From Lethocerus indicus (Eukaryota; Arthropoda; Insecta; Hemiptera; Belostomatidae): a stretch of 64,000 nucleotides of DNA. The notes beneath the pieces are model-generated. The model was not told where the DNA came from, made no database searches, and saw only the letters and a program-made list of their open reading frames with translations. Each line of letters begins with the position of its first letter. The first letter of the stretch is position 1. The stretch is taken from the NCBI GenBank assembly GCA_019843655.1, contig JACDQD010000011.1:11264604-11328603 (forward strand), written 5' to 3'. Position numbers and translations under genes: made by a program. Positions 1 to 14,458 of this stretch are shown here, one piece after another.

Positions 1-1717
1 ATTTCCCGTCGCTTTTATCGTGTCGGCGTGGCCATCTGTAAGAGTTTATTTTTCGAAAAGAAATAGATATTCTACCCTTCGGCGGAAAAGAAGCGTGGGT
101 CGAAATAACAGACGCGGTCCGAAACATTTGCGGGGTCATGAGACGCGTCGCGACGTCTGTCCTCCGCTCAACTCCAGTCCTTCCTCCCCGATGTCCCCTC
201 CCCCACTTCAGCCTTTATTCGGACGCTAAATGTCAGGGCGGAAACGCGGGTAGAGCTGAGAGGAGGGCAAGCCGCGGGCTCCGGACGAGACAATGGCCGG
301 CTAATGGAACCGATCCGCAGCGGGCTGACATTTAGTGTGTCGCCCCTTCTACTCCACCTTTTGTCCCCGCTGGCACCCACTTGAGCTTCTGACCCGACAC
401 CACTTTTAACACGACGGCGAAAAAAAATCGTTTTGTTTCACCGTTTCAAATACAAGTGTGTCACGTAGGAATTAGTACTGTATCGGTACACAGAACAAGC
501 CTCGTTTGTTCGTATTCATTTCGGTAAAGCTGAGCGGATAACCTTACGATATATTGTTGAAGATCCCCACCGCCCATTATAAATACTTGTGGCCGAATAT
601 TGCATGGCATATTCATAATATTTGAAACCAAATGAACAATTTGGTGGAGGTCAAATTCGTCCTTGTAATTTGTTGTACAATGTTTTGTTATTGATATAAA
701 AAAAACCACTATTGTACATGTACTAGTTCTGGTAAGAATTAACATTACGCTGTTTTGTAGCTTCTCTCTACCGTATGAGCTTCATGGAGCAGTGAAACGG
801 ACCGGAATTTTCACCATATTTGATATAAAGTATGCCAGTTTTTTTAGTTCTCTTTGCTCCTGTTCATCGCAGGCCGTTGGATGGCAGTCTTGCCAATGTC
901 TTCATTTTCGACCCTATCCCGCTTTGTCCACTGACGGTGGGAGAAACCTCAATATAAATCTACCGCCTCTGTTTTGTATTTATTTTATTATCAAAAATAG
1001 CGTAGGAGTTTAGCAGGTGTAGTGATCGTATACACACCGGTCGCTGTGTCTGTTGCGTTCGTGAACCGTGCGAGATTTACCGGCAGATTTATTAGTTAAT
1101 TAGTGCGCGGAGGCGCCATCCATTCGCCGTTATATTCGGTGCTGGGGCGAGGGCCGTAAACAGCGCCGGATTCGCGGTCTCGGTAACGCGGCCTCACTTC
1201 GGGGTGGTAGTCGCTATTGCAGGCCGGCAGTAACAATTACGGAGGGCCCTTTTGATGGGCCGCAGCGTAACTTATAATTACCGCCGCCCATTCCCGAGAG
1301 TTCCTGAACACGCTGTGCTCTCAAGAAACTGCCTTTCGATGCATGATGCAGTTTGCCGGCGTGAAAACTATTAGGGCGGGTGATTTTCCAGCGCTAACGG
1401 CCCCGGCGACCCATTTTCGAAACTCACTATTCTGAAAATATCTCCATTTGCATTTTCGTAGTTTCCAGCACGGTAGACCAAATATTAGATAATTAATCTA
1501 TCGGTTTTATCGCAAATATACCAAAGCGCAATGTTGGGCGCTATCGGTATTACAGTTTACATTTCAGATTGTTTAAATTAAGGCAGATTAGTATCTAAGT
1601 ACTACCAATCTTTAAACTCTATATTTAATATGCCACTAATCGACTTTCCTGAATTATTAACATACTATTGCTAATTTCGTTAGGGTGAATGTGCGCAATG
1701 ATAATACATTTTCAATG

Positions 1718-1930
1718 TTATATTTTATTTACGAGATCGGTAGAGATATTGTAAAATTTCTGACATTTTGTACACACCTGGTAGACACTTGCGGCGATCA
1801 TTGGATTGTTAATTATTTTCCCTCTGAAGTTATTGCGTAGTCTGCGATCAAGCGTAGTTGCAGTAATGCGTGGTTGTCCGTGTTCTCTTGTAGATGTGGC
1901 GGCAAGATATTGGCTGACATTGTTATTCAA
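1718..1930 (-). pseudogene. Possible Tc1/mariner-like transposase N-terminal remnant
   Basis: The minus-strand frame contains HGQPRITATTLDRRLRNN followed by IINNPMIAASVYQ. This resembles the GRPR-T---DR-L---R-NP-xTA linker between the two helix-turn-helix motifs in Tc1-like transposases. There is a stop shortly upstream and no DDE region alongside, so at best this is a decayed fragment. The resemblance is short and could be chance. Confidence 0.35.
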
Positions 1931-2485
1931 CTGTTCTTATCTCCGGACGGGATTTATTATGAACAAGTAATTCAGCTGTAAACGCCTGTATAAAGTGGGA
2001 GTTAAAATCCCGCGGCCGGTTACTTATTTATTTTTTTCTTTATCCCGTTCAATTACAGACGTCGCAGGAGTCACGATTCGAGATTTAATATTTCACGTGT
2101 GAGCCGCCGTTGCTATATAAATTACATTCTTGGAGAGAGTTTAATTTTCTTACGATATATTAAAGGAAACAATTCGGAATATCTCGCTCGTACGCGACTC
2201 CTTGTTTAATATCCTGCGTATCATTCTCTTCCTACGGCGGATATTCTTTATCGGGATACCGAAAGTCTCTAAAAATTTAATTTGTTTCTGCATCCCCCGG
2301 GAGCTCAAGTGTAAATAACAAACTCCGTATTAAAGCCAAATTCTACGGAAACCAAAATATTTGGATGAGGACTAAACGGCGGTATTAAATCGGGACTTTA
2401 TCGTCCCTCTACACCCTCCATCTGTGTCAGTTGTTTTTAAAATAAATCGAAAATTTTAGAAATTTTGTGGGTTAGTATTATAGAT

Positions 2486-2606
2486 TAACAACGGAAGGCG
2501 CTCAGTGTATTCAGGGATAGTATAACATGAAAAGGAAGGCGTTCAGTGTATTGCGGGATAGTATAAGTTTAAAACGGTAGGCGCTCGGTTTATTCAGGGT
2601 TTAATC
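2486..2606. repeat. Three-copy tandem repeat of about 41 bp
   Basis: The word GGAAGGCGCTCAGTGTATT and variants recur at about 2493, 2534 and 2576 (spacings 41 and 42), each followed by a TCAGGGATAGTATAA-like segment. The third copy is the most diverged. Confidence 0.85.
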
Positions 2607-5600
2607 AAGAGATTACCCGCCGAGAGGAAACCCAATATTGATGTCTTGTCGTCAGTGTCAACTAGAACAATGAACTGGTTGGTGGCGGTCGATAATGGGC
2701 AAACATGATTTCCCCTAATGTTCAGTATTCGCGACATTATTGTTTCTGCGGATATTGCGTTTTTTGTCGGTTCGTAATCTCGTCCGGTTGGCATTCAGTT
2801 TAACCTTATTCCTCTTCGTCGTGAACCGCTTCTTTCTATATTTCCGAGGAAAGCACCCTTTCCTATCGTATTCTGACTGCGGGAGGAAAACCTTAATCCA
2901 CTTGTCCGGAGATTGTGGATCCAGGCATTTTTCCTATTGGAGCTAGGAAAAAAACCCTTCATGCTAATTGTACAAACACTGAAATACAGTACAGATTGAA
3001 TATCAGCCTCAACGAGTATTATTACAGCTGGGGGGAGTTTATTCGCTCCGTTCTGTTTGGCGTGTCCTAGGCGAACATGCCGCCGTTTAATATACTTTCT
3101 GTGAGTGGGAATTTCGCCTTCTGTGGGGTTATGGGGATCGGAGGTTACACGTCGTCGTCTGATTGTTGTGTAGGCGGAGCGGCGGTTCCTGCGGGGCTGC
3201 CGCCCGGGCCGTTTGTACAGCTCCGGATATATATCCGTACGCCGCCAATATCTCGGTCTGATGCGGTGCTATGTGATGTGGCCTCGGGGAGGGAGGGGTA
3301 GGGGCGGTTCAATTTCTGACAAATCGAGGTCCTCACCTCCGCCCCGGGGACGGGCCGTTGTTTGGCATCGGGATGATTCAGACCCAATCTACTCTCCGCC
3401 ACGACCTGCATCCATCATATTTCTATTTATCCGCCAGCTCTGCCAGTCTCTTACCCAGTGCCGCCTCCGTATCTCCCCCAGCCAGACGCCGCTATAGTTC
3501 CTTACGGCTTTCGCCGTCGTTCCCTATCCCAATAACCGTATGCACCGTTCGTTCGAGCTCTAGAAAGTCGTATGGGCTGTACTTTCTGTTAGCCAGTTCA
3601 ACAAATCACCTACACGTCTCGAAATAATAATAACTCCCTCGCTTTAGGTACTCAGGTTTCAACACCTCTACACGTTTTTTTCGTAATTAGTCGACTCTTC
3701 ATAAATCATTTTGACTTTGAAATTATGAAGGATAATCCACTTTCTACGGTACTATAAGTGAAGCGCCCGCTTTAGCTGCAGATAGGTGGCATTTACCAGG
3801 AGCCGAAAGCGAGTCAATTTCCGGAGGCGCCGAATAAAACGATAGATTTTATTTTGAGTTTTACGCCAGGGGTCCCTTCGGGCGCGGTTTCGAAATTGTA
3901 ACCAAAAAAAATCTTGTAATTTATCCGACGGCTCCGTTTATTGGTAAAAAGCAATGCGCTATGGCCCGTATTTGAATAAGGGCGGCTGCCCCCAGCCCCA
4001 TTTGCGATTGTTTTCGTTGGCGCTCCCCTCCGGATGAAACTGTGCGGGCCCGGGGCTATTGAAACTCGGGTCGGAATTTCATTCCGGTCGGCCGGAGGGA
4101 TATTTATTTTTAGGCCCCCCCCCGGGTCAATTTCTCGGTGAGGCAACTCGGCGTACTGTTTCTGTCTGCGGAATTAACTTTTTTTTGTCGGTTACTTTCG
4201 GGAGGGAGGTAATGTTGTGGGCCTAGAATGCGGCGAGTATGACTTCCCGCGCGGAGTAAAAACGTTGTCGTGGTTGTAATTTCGCTATCCTGGTCTCAAT
4301 TGCCGACCCCTTTTAATGAGAATTTCATTGTTGGAAACAGGGGGTATATTCCGCTCCCCGGCCCTCTCTTCCAGGCTCCCTCCGAATGTACCCCGCGATT
4401 GTGGGTGTCCAAATGAAATTGAGCAGATACGTGCTTAATGAAAGTCATTTTTGAAATCAAAAAATAGTCGCCGTCTTGATGCTGATGATTTCAGTGGAAA
4501 ACCGTAGCTATAGGGCTCTTAAAATAACATACATTTATTGCATTAATACATAATTGTTCGATATTTTAATCTTCGTGGTTTTGAATTAATCATTTCTCTC
4601 GAAAAGATATTATTTTCAAGCATTAACGCGTAACTTTTATATTGAGAAAATATTTCGCTTAATTTTAATGTTTCGCGGAATGTAAAATTAATCTCTAATT
4701 AAATTTAGGAACCGACTTCGTCGGCAACGAAACATTCATATTTTAGGTCATAATTAACCTTATGGCGGTAGAAAATCGGTCGTGGCTATCGTATAGCAAA
4801 CGGTATAAATGTATTTCAATATTATTTACACGCGTGGTATAACAAATTCAAAGTAATGATAATTATTATATAATTAAATTGGACTAAAAGGTTTCAATCA
4901 ATTTTATAGTATATTTATTTGAGAATTTTATTTGCAGTATCTCGTGTCAAGAATGCTTTAAAATGAATTATTAGACCGAATTATTAGATTTTATGGTCGA
5001 TTTTTACCAAGGTTCCGTCGATTCTGTTTCTTGCCTTGCACTGGAATAATTGTAGGTGTTCATATTTCGCTTTTCTATAGTTTAAATCTGGATGAATAAA
5101 AACAAGTGGGGAATATTCCCTCACCGAACGCGTCTTGATAAGAAACACGGTCAAGGTATTCTGTTAACTGTCTATCTGGAATTGACATTTTATTTCAAGC
5201 GTGGTTCGAACATCGCCTAGAGAAGTTATTGTACGAGGTGTAGGATTGAAGCCTGTATAAACGATCGGTGCTGCAAAACCTCCCTCCTCGGCCGTAGATG
5301 TCGGCAGTAACAGTTTCTGGCGGGGGGGGGGCGGAATGGCAATGACTGGGTGAAGAGGGCTCGGAATTCTTGGGACATTTTCAACGGGAGTTACCTAAGA
5401 AGGAGGGGATTAATGTGTTTTGACATGTGTAGAAGTGGCCTGCCCTCCCTCTCTCCCGGCTCTGTCTGCTCCTGACATTTAATTTCGGTAAGAGATGTAC
5501 CTTTTGTTGGCCAACCTTTTCTTACGATATAATACGACATTAAATTAATGTTTTTCACTTCCCCCCAAGCGTAGTGGGGCCTGATTTCATATTTTCCATT

Positions 5601-6296
5601 ACGACCTTTATTTATTTCCTCGTTATTTTTTATAATTTTAGATTTGAATGAATCCGCTTTAACACCTTCTTAATTATATTCAATCTAATCTTGAAATGTT
5701 CTTTTAATATTCAACAAGAAAGATTAATACAAAAAACCTTTTACGCCCCTTCATAATGAACAATAAAGGACAATATAAGTTTCCGTAGATTGGGCAAGTG
5801 AGAAAGCATTACTTAAATTAAGAGGAACACCAGTTTCAGATACTGAATGTCCGTAACTTAGTATGGCTTCGATAATTGTGATTGAGCTATGTACTATGTT
5901 CGGCCCTACCGGTACTTGTACCTAGAATAATTGAGACTGAATACACACGTTAGAGTGATAGATGCTCAAGCCCCCCTCCCCTCGTTAAAATATGAAATGT
6001 CTCGTTTTAATTTTTTAAATTTAATATTAATCGGAAATTGCCAGTGTTAATACCAAATCCTATTTCCCGTTTCCTGGGCTTTTTGTTTTCGGTATTTCGC
6101 GGTGCGGTATCGAGCCGTACCTGCGATTAGGCGATCTATAAATCTTTCGCGGCCGACTCCATATCTGACTGTGAGAGCCGGGTTCGGCGCTTTAATAAAA
6201 CAAATACCCCGCGGAAGGCAACTAGCCGAGAGGCTCGAGCCTATTACCGAAAGGCGGTCGATAAATCATCTTGTTGTTTCGTGGCGATACACACGG

Positions 6297-6402
<106 letters not shown>

Positions 6403-8340
6403 CGGGGCGCAGTCGAGGCGTCTGGGTAGATATTGTGTTTTTGCCTTTCCCCCGACCCCGTCCACCCCGGTAATTCTTTGTGAGTGCTCCCCTCGTCCTC
6501 TTCCTCTTCATCCTCATTCTCATTCTATTCGGCCGTGACTTGAATTTCAATGGGGTCGAGCACAAAGTGGTTCTGCCCCCGGCCTCTCCCCCGCATTTTT
6601 CAACTCGGATCATCCTTAACTCTCTCCCACCCCGCCCCTAACGAATAGATTACTGTGTCTAACGCGTACTAATAAGTTTGTATCGCTCTGGAATTGTATT
6701 CACACATTTGGCTTCCTAAACGCCCTGGCCCTCGAGTAGTACTATTGTGAATTAAAATCAGTAACTTTCTGTTTACCGACCCAGATAATCAGATATAACA
6801 GAAAACTTTATAGGCTATAAATTGTGCTAAATATTCGTACCTCTAGCATTAGGTAATCTGACGAAGTTTAAATTTACTTTTAATTTTAGATTACTCTGGG
6901 AAAAGCAACTAGGGACTAATAATTAGATACACGTAAAGTACATGAATTTATGACAAATCATTACCCTGACTATCGTTGCTCAGCCGGTATGAGAAATTTC
7001 GTTATGTTAAAATTATTGTTACAAATACTAACACGTTCAATTGTTAATAACTTATAGTTTTATGTAGTTATATGAGCTATTTTTTATATGTTACAACAAT
7101 AATGTTTTTAAACTTTTTAGCACGGATTTGTCTTTCGATCCTATCCCGGTGCTAACTATTGATTAAAATTTTGCTGTCGGCCTAGAAAGCGACGAATCCT
7201 CCCAGTAGGTAATTTTGTTTTTGCCGGTTCGAGCGCGCTCGCTGTAAGAGGCAAGTCTGAGTCTCTGGCTCTGAGTGAGATATGCAAATCTTATTGGCCG
7301 GCGTTGGCCCCCACTTTTGCCGAATGCTCATGTCTGTTTTATGGTAAAGCGGCTGTTGTGGGGACCCTCCCTCCCCCACCCAAGGCCGGGGGTCATCTAC
7401 GGAACCCTTTAAAAATATTATCCTGTTTACCCTCGCTCCGCTAGTTTTAGTTTTGGCCCTCGTCCTCCCGTTCGTTCCGGAGTGAAATTCGGACGTGCGG
7501 GGACGAAAGTTATTCAGCTTTTTGTTGTAAAAGTTCCAGCTCGATTTTACATAATTTCAGTACGGACTACTAAACTGAGTCTTTGTATATAAGAATTCCG
7601 GCGTTTTCAGAAGAATTTTGAGTGAACGAGGGTTTGGGTATCTCATTTTTCGCTTGTCGGTCCCGACCGGTTTCGAATTGTATTCTACGTATTCAAGATA
7701 ATGTGTGTGATCGCACCGAAAATCTCTGTTTCTTAAGAATTGTCTCATGAGTCCCTTTCTGTTTTCCACCGTTGTATCCGGCCTCAGCGACATTCTTTTT
7801 TTAATATGACATCGTCTCAGAATGTAAGACGATTCGTTGTCGTTTGAACGCCACCCTTCGGTTTAATGCTTTCGGCTAAGAATTAAAACTTAATTAAAAG
7901 TTCTTAATGAATTCCGCGTTTCCGAGTGAACTTGGGAAGAGTATCTGAGCGTCTTATTTTTTTTATAAATTAATATTTAGCGAACACGCACGTCTACCCT
8001 GGAGAAATTGTCAGTTGTAGTTGAAATTTTAAACATGAGAACATAATTGTGACGTATTCATTATAGTGCGATGTCGTTAGTTGCGTTAAATCATTTGTAG
8101 AAAGTAATTTCTATATAGCAGCTTCGTGAAATATCGATGAACTCCCAATTGAGCCGCTTTTTGTCCGTCATGACGAAAGCTGGCCGGTTAAAAGCGTTTT
8201 GACGGTTTCAATCAATTCTGTCAAAATTATTAAAAGGAATTGGTGACTTTTTTTACCAGTTTTAACTGTTAATTTTTCGAACCGTCTGATTCATCGTTGC
8301 ATTTCGGTCAGCCCTCATTACAGGAAATATACCGATAAGC

Positions 8341-8368
8341 CTTGTTCTTGTACATTTTCAAGAACAAG
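8341..8368. repeat. Perfect short hairpin
   Basis: CTTGTTCTTG (8341-8350) and CAAGAACAAG (8359-8368) form a perfect 10-bp stem with an 8-nt loop in otherwise unremarkable noncoding DNA. No function can be assigned. Confidence 0.7.
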
Positions 8369-11300
8369 AAATGTGCCAGGAACACACGTAAATGTGCATT
8401 TGTGTGGACAGAAATTTGTTTCTATTTGTTTGGCCAATAAATAGGCAAATAATTAAGGGAAAAAATTATCGCGAAATTATATCAATGAAAGGACGAATCT
8501 ATAGTCGTTTGCAAGGGGCCCTGTAGTTTCGCGACCGTGACTCAAATATCAAACCGAGCAGGGTGGGCGGGGGACGCTGTAATTAGTATTCGGACCGGTC
8601 GGTAAGCTATTTAAAGCGGCTAAGGGCTGCGGGATAGCCCGCCCGCCAAGGCCTCGCAAGCGTTATATTGTCGGTGTGCTCAGCATTTCTACAAACGAAG
8701 AAAGTCCTGGCTGTTTGGTTTAATGAAAACACGGAATAAATTACCATTAGAGCGGAGGTGGGGACAATACCGGGCTCAAACTTGCCTATTAGGGGCCACC
8801 TCAGACTTAGCTCTCCACTCCAGTATATACCTATTTCCCGTGTGGTACCCGCGAGACCCCCCTCCCCCCCAGCTCTGCATTACGACCTTCTCAACTGCGT
8901 TTCTTCGGCGAATTACGGCCCCACGGCGAGTTATAATGCTTAATTATTATTATTAATGTTCTTTATTCCTTCTGTGAGGCATTCGTGAGGGGTCTGGAGC
9001 CTCATCACTTGTTCAGTTTGGTACTCGACGCAAGAATAGGTATGCAGTCAACACCATCTTTGGCCTCCTTTAATTTTCCGTTGATCTAACAAGTAACTAT
9101 TTTCAAGTATGTTACTAATACAGTTTGTGACTATGAAGTGATTCTTAGTCATTATGTATTTCTATCATGCATATATCTGTAATTTGATATGGTTTTAATC
9201 GGTTCTGGACATAGTCCAGCGGTGTTTATAAAGAATATAATATTTAGTGAAGAATTTGAACGTATCGAACGAAATAATTTATTTTGCATTAGTACGAAGT
9301 TGTTCCTTCTCCGGCAGGCTGAAAATACTTGGATTTAGAAAAAAGAAACTATCGATGCGGCAGAGTTAATTGCCGCAATGATTGATGGAACCAAATATTA
9401 GATGAGTCATGTTCTCTGATCTTCCCTCCCTCCGCGTTAGGGCGGTGTCTAATTGCTCCTTAACCCGGTGGGGCCCCCCCATCAATCTCTCTCCCTTGTC
9501 TTCTTTCAGACGTCTTCATACGTCCAGGCTTCGTTACACCCGGCAGTCGTTTGTCCAGAATGCGTTATAAAATGGGCCACTTACCCTCTCGCGTTCAGGG
9601 CTAGTTCATTACCCGGAGAGTCGTATGCTGTCATTCGACCGCCGTCCATATCGAGCTAGTTTCGAAAGCCAACGTTAAAAAGTGGATGATCCTATCTCCT
9701 CTACTTTAATCCCGGATCCTTTAGATCCTATTATTGCACTAAGTTACTTAATGATTCAGCACCGAATGCGATGACTTGGAATGATGACGGCTGATGACAG
9801 CTCTCTCTCATTACTTTCGAATTGGAAGAAAATTTGAACCGGCATCTGATCGAATCCCCGGAAGAACGGAAGATAAAATATTTCCCGATAAATTAGAAAT
9901 TCATCACGGAGCCCAACATCTGATCATCGTATATCTCGCCCTTCCCCCCGCAGAATATTTTCTCTCCGTCCGGAATTCGGCCGAATGAATAATTCAGAGG
10001 AATCGGAATTAACAGATAAGAAAGGGGCGAAATTGAAAGCGCTTTAGGCGCGAAATGCTGCTTGGGCGGGTCTGATATCGGATGAAAATATGTGAGATTG
10101 TTAGGGACTGAGGGGGGTATTCTCGAAGGGGGGGGGGGGAATTTCGCCGCGGCTCTTTTTGCCCGGAATGCAAAGGAGGAACTCCTTGAAGACCGATGGA
10201 CGGTCGTAAAACTCCGAGGGGCGCGAAATGAAACGTCGAATGGTCGGGACCCGAGGTTATATTCTCAGTGACGTAAACCCGGGTCCCAGCTTATTATGTG
10301 CCCGAGCTGCCGTTACTCCATGAATTATGAGACCGTACCGATGTTTCCCCGAATTTATAGTGTTTTCCCGATACCGATATTGTATCCTGTTCCGTTTTCC
10401 GAATTTCGAGGCCTATATCCTCCCTTATTATGAAGTGGTGAAAAAAAAGCGAGCGGAAGTTTAATACTCGAACTTTCCTCGATCCGAAAGCATTTCATTC
10501 TCTTGAAAAGTTTCTGAAGGCCGTAAGTTAACTGGAATTTGTTTACCTTATACATAATACGGTACAATTTCTCCGGGCTTCTAAATGTCTTTATATGCTA
10601 TGCCCCTCATACCTCGTAAAGGGATCAAGTCCCACATTTCCCAGGTTTTGAATGTTCTGTAGGAGTGGTAAAGAGGAGTGTTATTGAAATCATGTGGACC
10701 TTCATTAAGAGCGCCTCTTAATGAGGAAAACTACGAAGAGGCAGGAAAATCCGTTGTAAGGAAAGTTATTGTAAACAGGGTCCTCTACTTTTCGACTTTT
10801 AAATGCTTTTCTCATGAGGCTCGATGGGCGTTTTCTTTCATCCCGAATTGTCATGTCAGTAATCTCGTCGCCGATAATGGCGAATAAAGTTGAGATTTAA
10901 CGGCCCGAGAACTGAAAATTAAAACGTAGATACAGAATGTTTTAATGGAGCGTTAACGCGTCAATAATTGAAAGCCGGGAAATGTAGACCGGTCTGTAGC
11001 GTTGTTGGTCCGAGTGGGGCGGGCTACCGGTGGGACGGTCCCAGTAATAAATGGGCCCCCGCCTGCTGGCCGCAATAAAACAAAAAGAACAGCGGTATAA
11101 TAATCGGGGATGATTGGTGCCGCCGGCCTATGAATTATCGCCCTATATTTCTCCACTAATTGGGCTACCTGGTCTACTCCTTGAGGAGGAAGCCGTAATT
11201 AAACCCGCCCTCGTTCCCTCCGACCGAGAGAATATTCGACGGTCTGAAGTGAGCACATCCGTAGCGTAACAATGTTGTTACGATGTTAATTGTAAAATTA

Positions 11301-12670
11301 CTTCCAAGTCCGGTAACGAGTCCTCCATAACTGTACACGTTAGCTGACGCGAGCCAAGATAAATATTTGAAATATCGAGATCATATTTTATAGACGGTGG
11401 TTTCTCATCAGTCCCGTCCTAACGAAACCGATCATTAGCTAGGAAGAAACGGCTTTCTTGTTACAATTATCTTAACAACCCATATTATTTTTAATTAAAT
11501 TAATTATTTTATCAGTCTTAACATGGATGCATTAGCGGAAACAACGGTTGAAACCAACTAATTTCCACAATTAAGTATTCCCTCTATAGATATACATATA
11601 TGTGACAGCTTTAATAGGAAGTAATGTTATTAATTGCTTATCAAGAGAAACGTTTTGAATGTTTGTTAAGTAAAACAGCCGCATCACGCTCTATATCTCT
11701 CTCGATATGTGAATGTTTTTTTGCGAAGACCAAACGGCAGTAACGTAATTTCAAGCCCGTCGGTTGGGGACAGGCGGGAATTGCCTTTTTCCTATCGTGT
11801 CCTCCGAATATGGCACTGGTGGCAATTTGATTTAAATAGCGGTCGCCGGCAAGATGGCGGAAGCACTTCGGGAGGCAAGCCCACGCGCTCAGACCCCCGT
11901 GTCGTCCCCGGAACTGCGAATATAATGCGATGCCGAGTCAAAGGACGGGTTTGATACGAGTTTACAGATACCGGTAACAATTGCCGTCTTCAAATTTAGG
12001 ACTCTCGGCCTGTTATCATTTTCATACCTCACGCAGGTACAAATAATGGTTCATGCACTGTGCAATCTATCTAACAGATTGGGCCTGCCGAACGTGGTTC
12101 ACAACAACATCGAATATTAAGCAAAATCATGGCCTAGAGTATTGAAAACCCGGTGCATAATGTATGAAATATCTATCTGTAGTAGATAAAAAATATATAA
12201 AGTTATATATTTCGCTTATAAAGTTCAGATGTGGGGGCCCCGCTCCTAATGGAAGTAGCGAGATGTTCATACACAGAATTGACGCACTCGGATTGCAATG
12301 AATTTCCTTTCAAATCTTTACTGAACACCGTGATTGTTATGTAAAACATATTCCATTTTATGTAAGTGGAAATTTACAGAAATTTCATTTTAATGAATAA
12401 AACGTCCATGTCCCCCTCCCCCTGCTCTGGGGACCCCGACTTTCTATTGTGCTTCTTTGTATTTACCTAGTGTCTCGTTATTGAATAGAAAGTTAAAAGG
12501 GCGGAATACGATCGGTCGCTAGTAGCATCGAAGTTGTTGCGCTCGTAAAAAGGATTTTCATTGAAATTGGAGGCCGGCGGCGTCGGACAATCGTCTATAT
12601 GACTGGAGCTTGTATTTCTTCGTGAAAATCATTTCCTTCAGTTTTTCCACTTCGCGGGCCCCAGACACGC

Positions 12671-12707
12671 CGCTCTCTCTCCCTCCCTCTCTCTCTTTCT
12701 CTCTCCG
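12671..12707. repeat. CT-rich low-complexity tract
   Basis: Interrupted CTCTCT/CCCT tract of about 37 bp. Confidence 0.85.
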
Positions 12708-14399
12708 AGAATGAATTTCTTCGCAGCTTCCCGTCCCGAGGTCTCAAAGTGGATCAAATTCGCTCCCTTTCAGGGGGTGGATGCAATACCGGAGCTAGCT
12801 AGTATTACTACCCCCTTCCCCTTCTATCTGGCCCCTTGCCCTCCACTTGAGATGCGTTTATTCTAGACCTGTTCCCGTCCATATTTCCCTGTGAATCAGA
12901 TTCACAACGCCGACATATTTCAGCACGTAGCACTATTTTATTTTAGTTCTCTATTACCAGTTTTATGAAATGCAATCGGAACACAACTTTTGTACAATTT
13001 AATTCATTATTGAAGTAATTTATATTAGTTATTCCATTAGCCATTTCTACCAAAGTTTCAGGGTCGGCTAACCGTCAATCGTGAGCTACCGCTAGCTCGC
13101 GGTTGTATTTTTATTAGTTACATTAAAACCTATATAGTACGTTTCAAATTGTTTCCCCTTTAAATCGATCAAATAAATTTATCATAAAACTTTCACTCTA
13201 TCTACGCATATTTCCGTATCTGGAGAGTAGGTCTTTACTTACAAGCAGTCCTCCTGGAAGACAAGATTAAAAATTGATAACAGTTATAACTAGCGTTAAG
13301 TTTATCCTTTGCGTCTTAAAGTGTTAAATCTGTCGGATAACTGAGAGTTATGATGAAGTATTGGGGGATCTCGTATTTTGCTTGCCGGTGCGGTCTCCGA
13401 GAAAAGCTCTCTGTTGGCCGAGATTGGCGCCGGGATATATGCGGGCTCTGGGAGATCTCCAGGGTCGGACCCAATCTCCTCCTTCTCGTTCGAGATAGAT
13501 TTCTTCCGTCTCCCATTCGCCCCCCTTCCTACCTTCCCGGAGGGTTGTCCGATCCCTTCTTCTTAATCAACGCGCCCGCTTTGCCTAGTCATCGATAAAA
13601 CCGGGAGTACAAAACGCCCGAACAAACGCGGCTCTCGCTACTCCCTGATGAGATTGAAATATGCATGAATAATGTCAGATATCTGTAAATATATTCGAAC
13701 AGGCCAGTAATACAATGACATCCAGGAATTAATCCATTATACGAATTTAGTAGGAGTGAGTACCTAAACTAACAGTTATGTCATTATAAAATTACGAAGA
13801 ATTAGTGTGGAGCAATTATTGCACAAGGTTGTTTGGTGAGGAAATCTGTTTCCACCCAAGCGAAAATAGGAAGTCGCATGCACTCCTCATTGTGATTATT
13901 GTCATTTTGTTTATTCTCCCTCGTTATTTACACCCCAACACTAAATCATATATCTTCTAAATGACGATGTTCCACATGATAAAAATCGTATTCTTGGGAA
14001 GTGCTTCGCCCAATATTCTGGACGCTTTACGCGATTTTTCCTTCGCAGTATTCTTCCCGAACCGATTTTTAACGTGGCTGATTCCGGCCTTATTTCCGGT
14101 ATACGGTAGGTAAAATGATGCCCGGAATTGATACGAAATTGGGGGGGGGGAGGAATTTCGGAGGGCTAAATGTTGCTAGCAGGTGTCTGTCGAGCGAAGG
14201 GCGGGGGAGGGAAACAAGAGGGTTGGGAACAACGGAAATGAGATTGAGAACATCCCCGGTTTACCGGATCAAATGTTACACGTGGCGGGGCGGATGATAT
14301 TAGGATTGGGGTGGAGGGGGATCGTGTCAAATATTGTCTGGTAAAATTGTAGGCACTTTGCAGGGGGGGGACCCGATGACGCCTCCGACTCTATATTCG

Positions 14400-14402
<3 letters not shown>

Positions 14403-14454
<52 letters not shown>
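14403..14454. repeat. (TA)n microsatellite
   Basis: About 26 uninterrupted TA units. Frames across it translate to Tyr-Ile repeats and are not genes. Confidence 0.98.

Positions 14455-14458
<4 letters not shown>

Noticed and set aside
5195..5215. GGTTCGAA box B-like motif as tRNA evidence (also near 7220 and 49380)
   Set aside because: No matching A box, acceptor stem or anticodon arm at the proper spacing.
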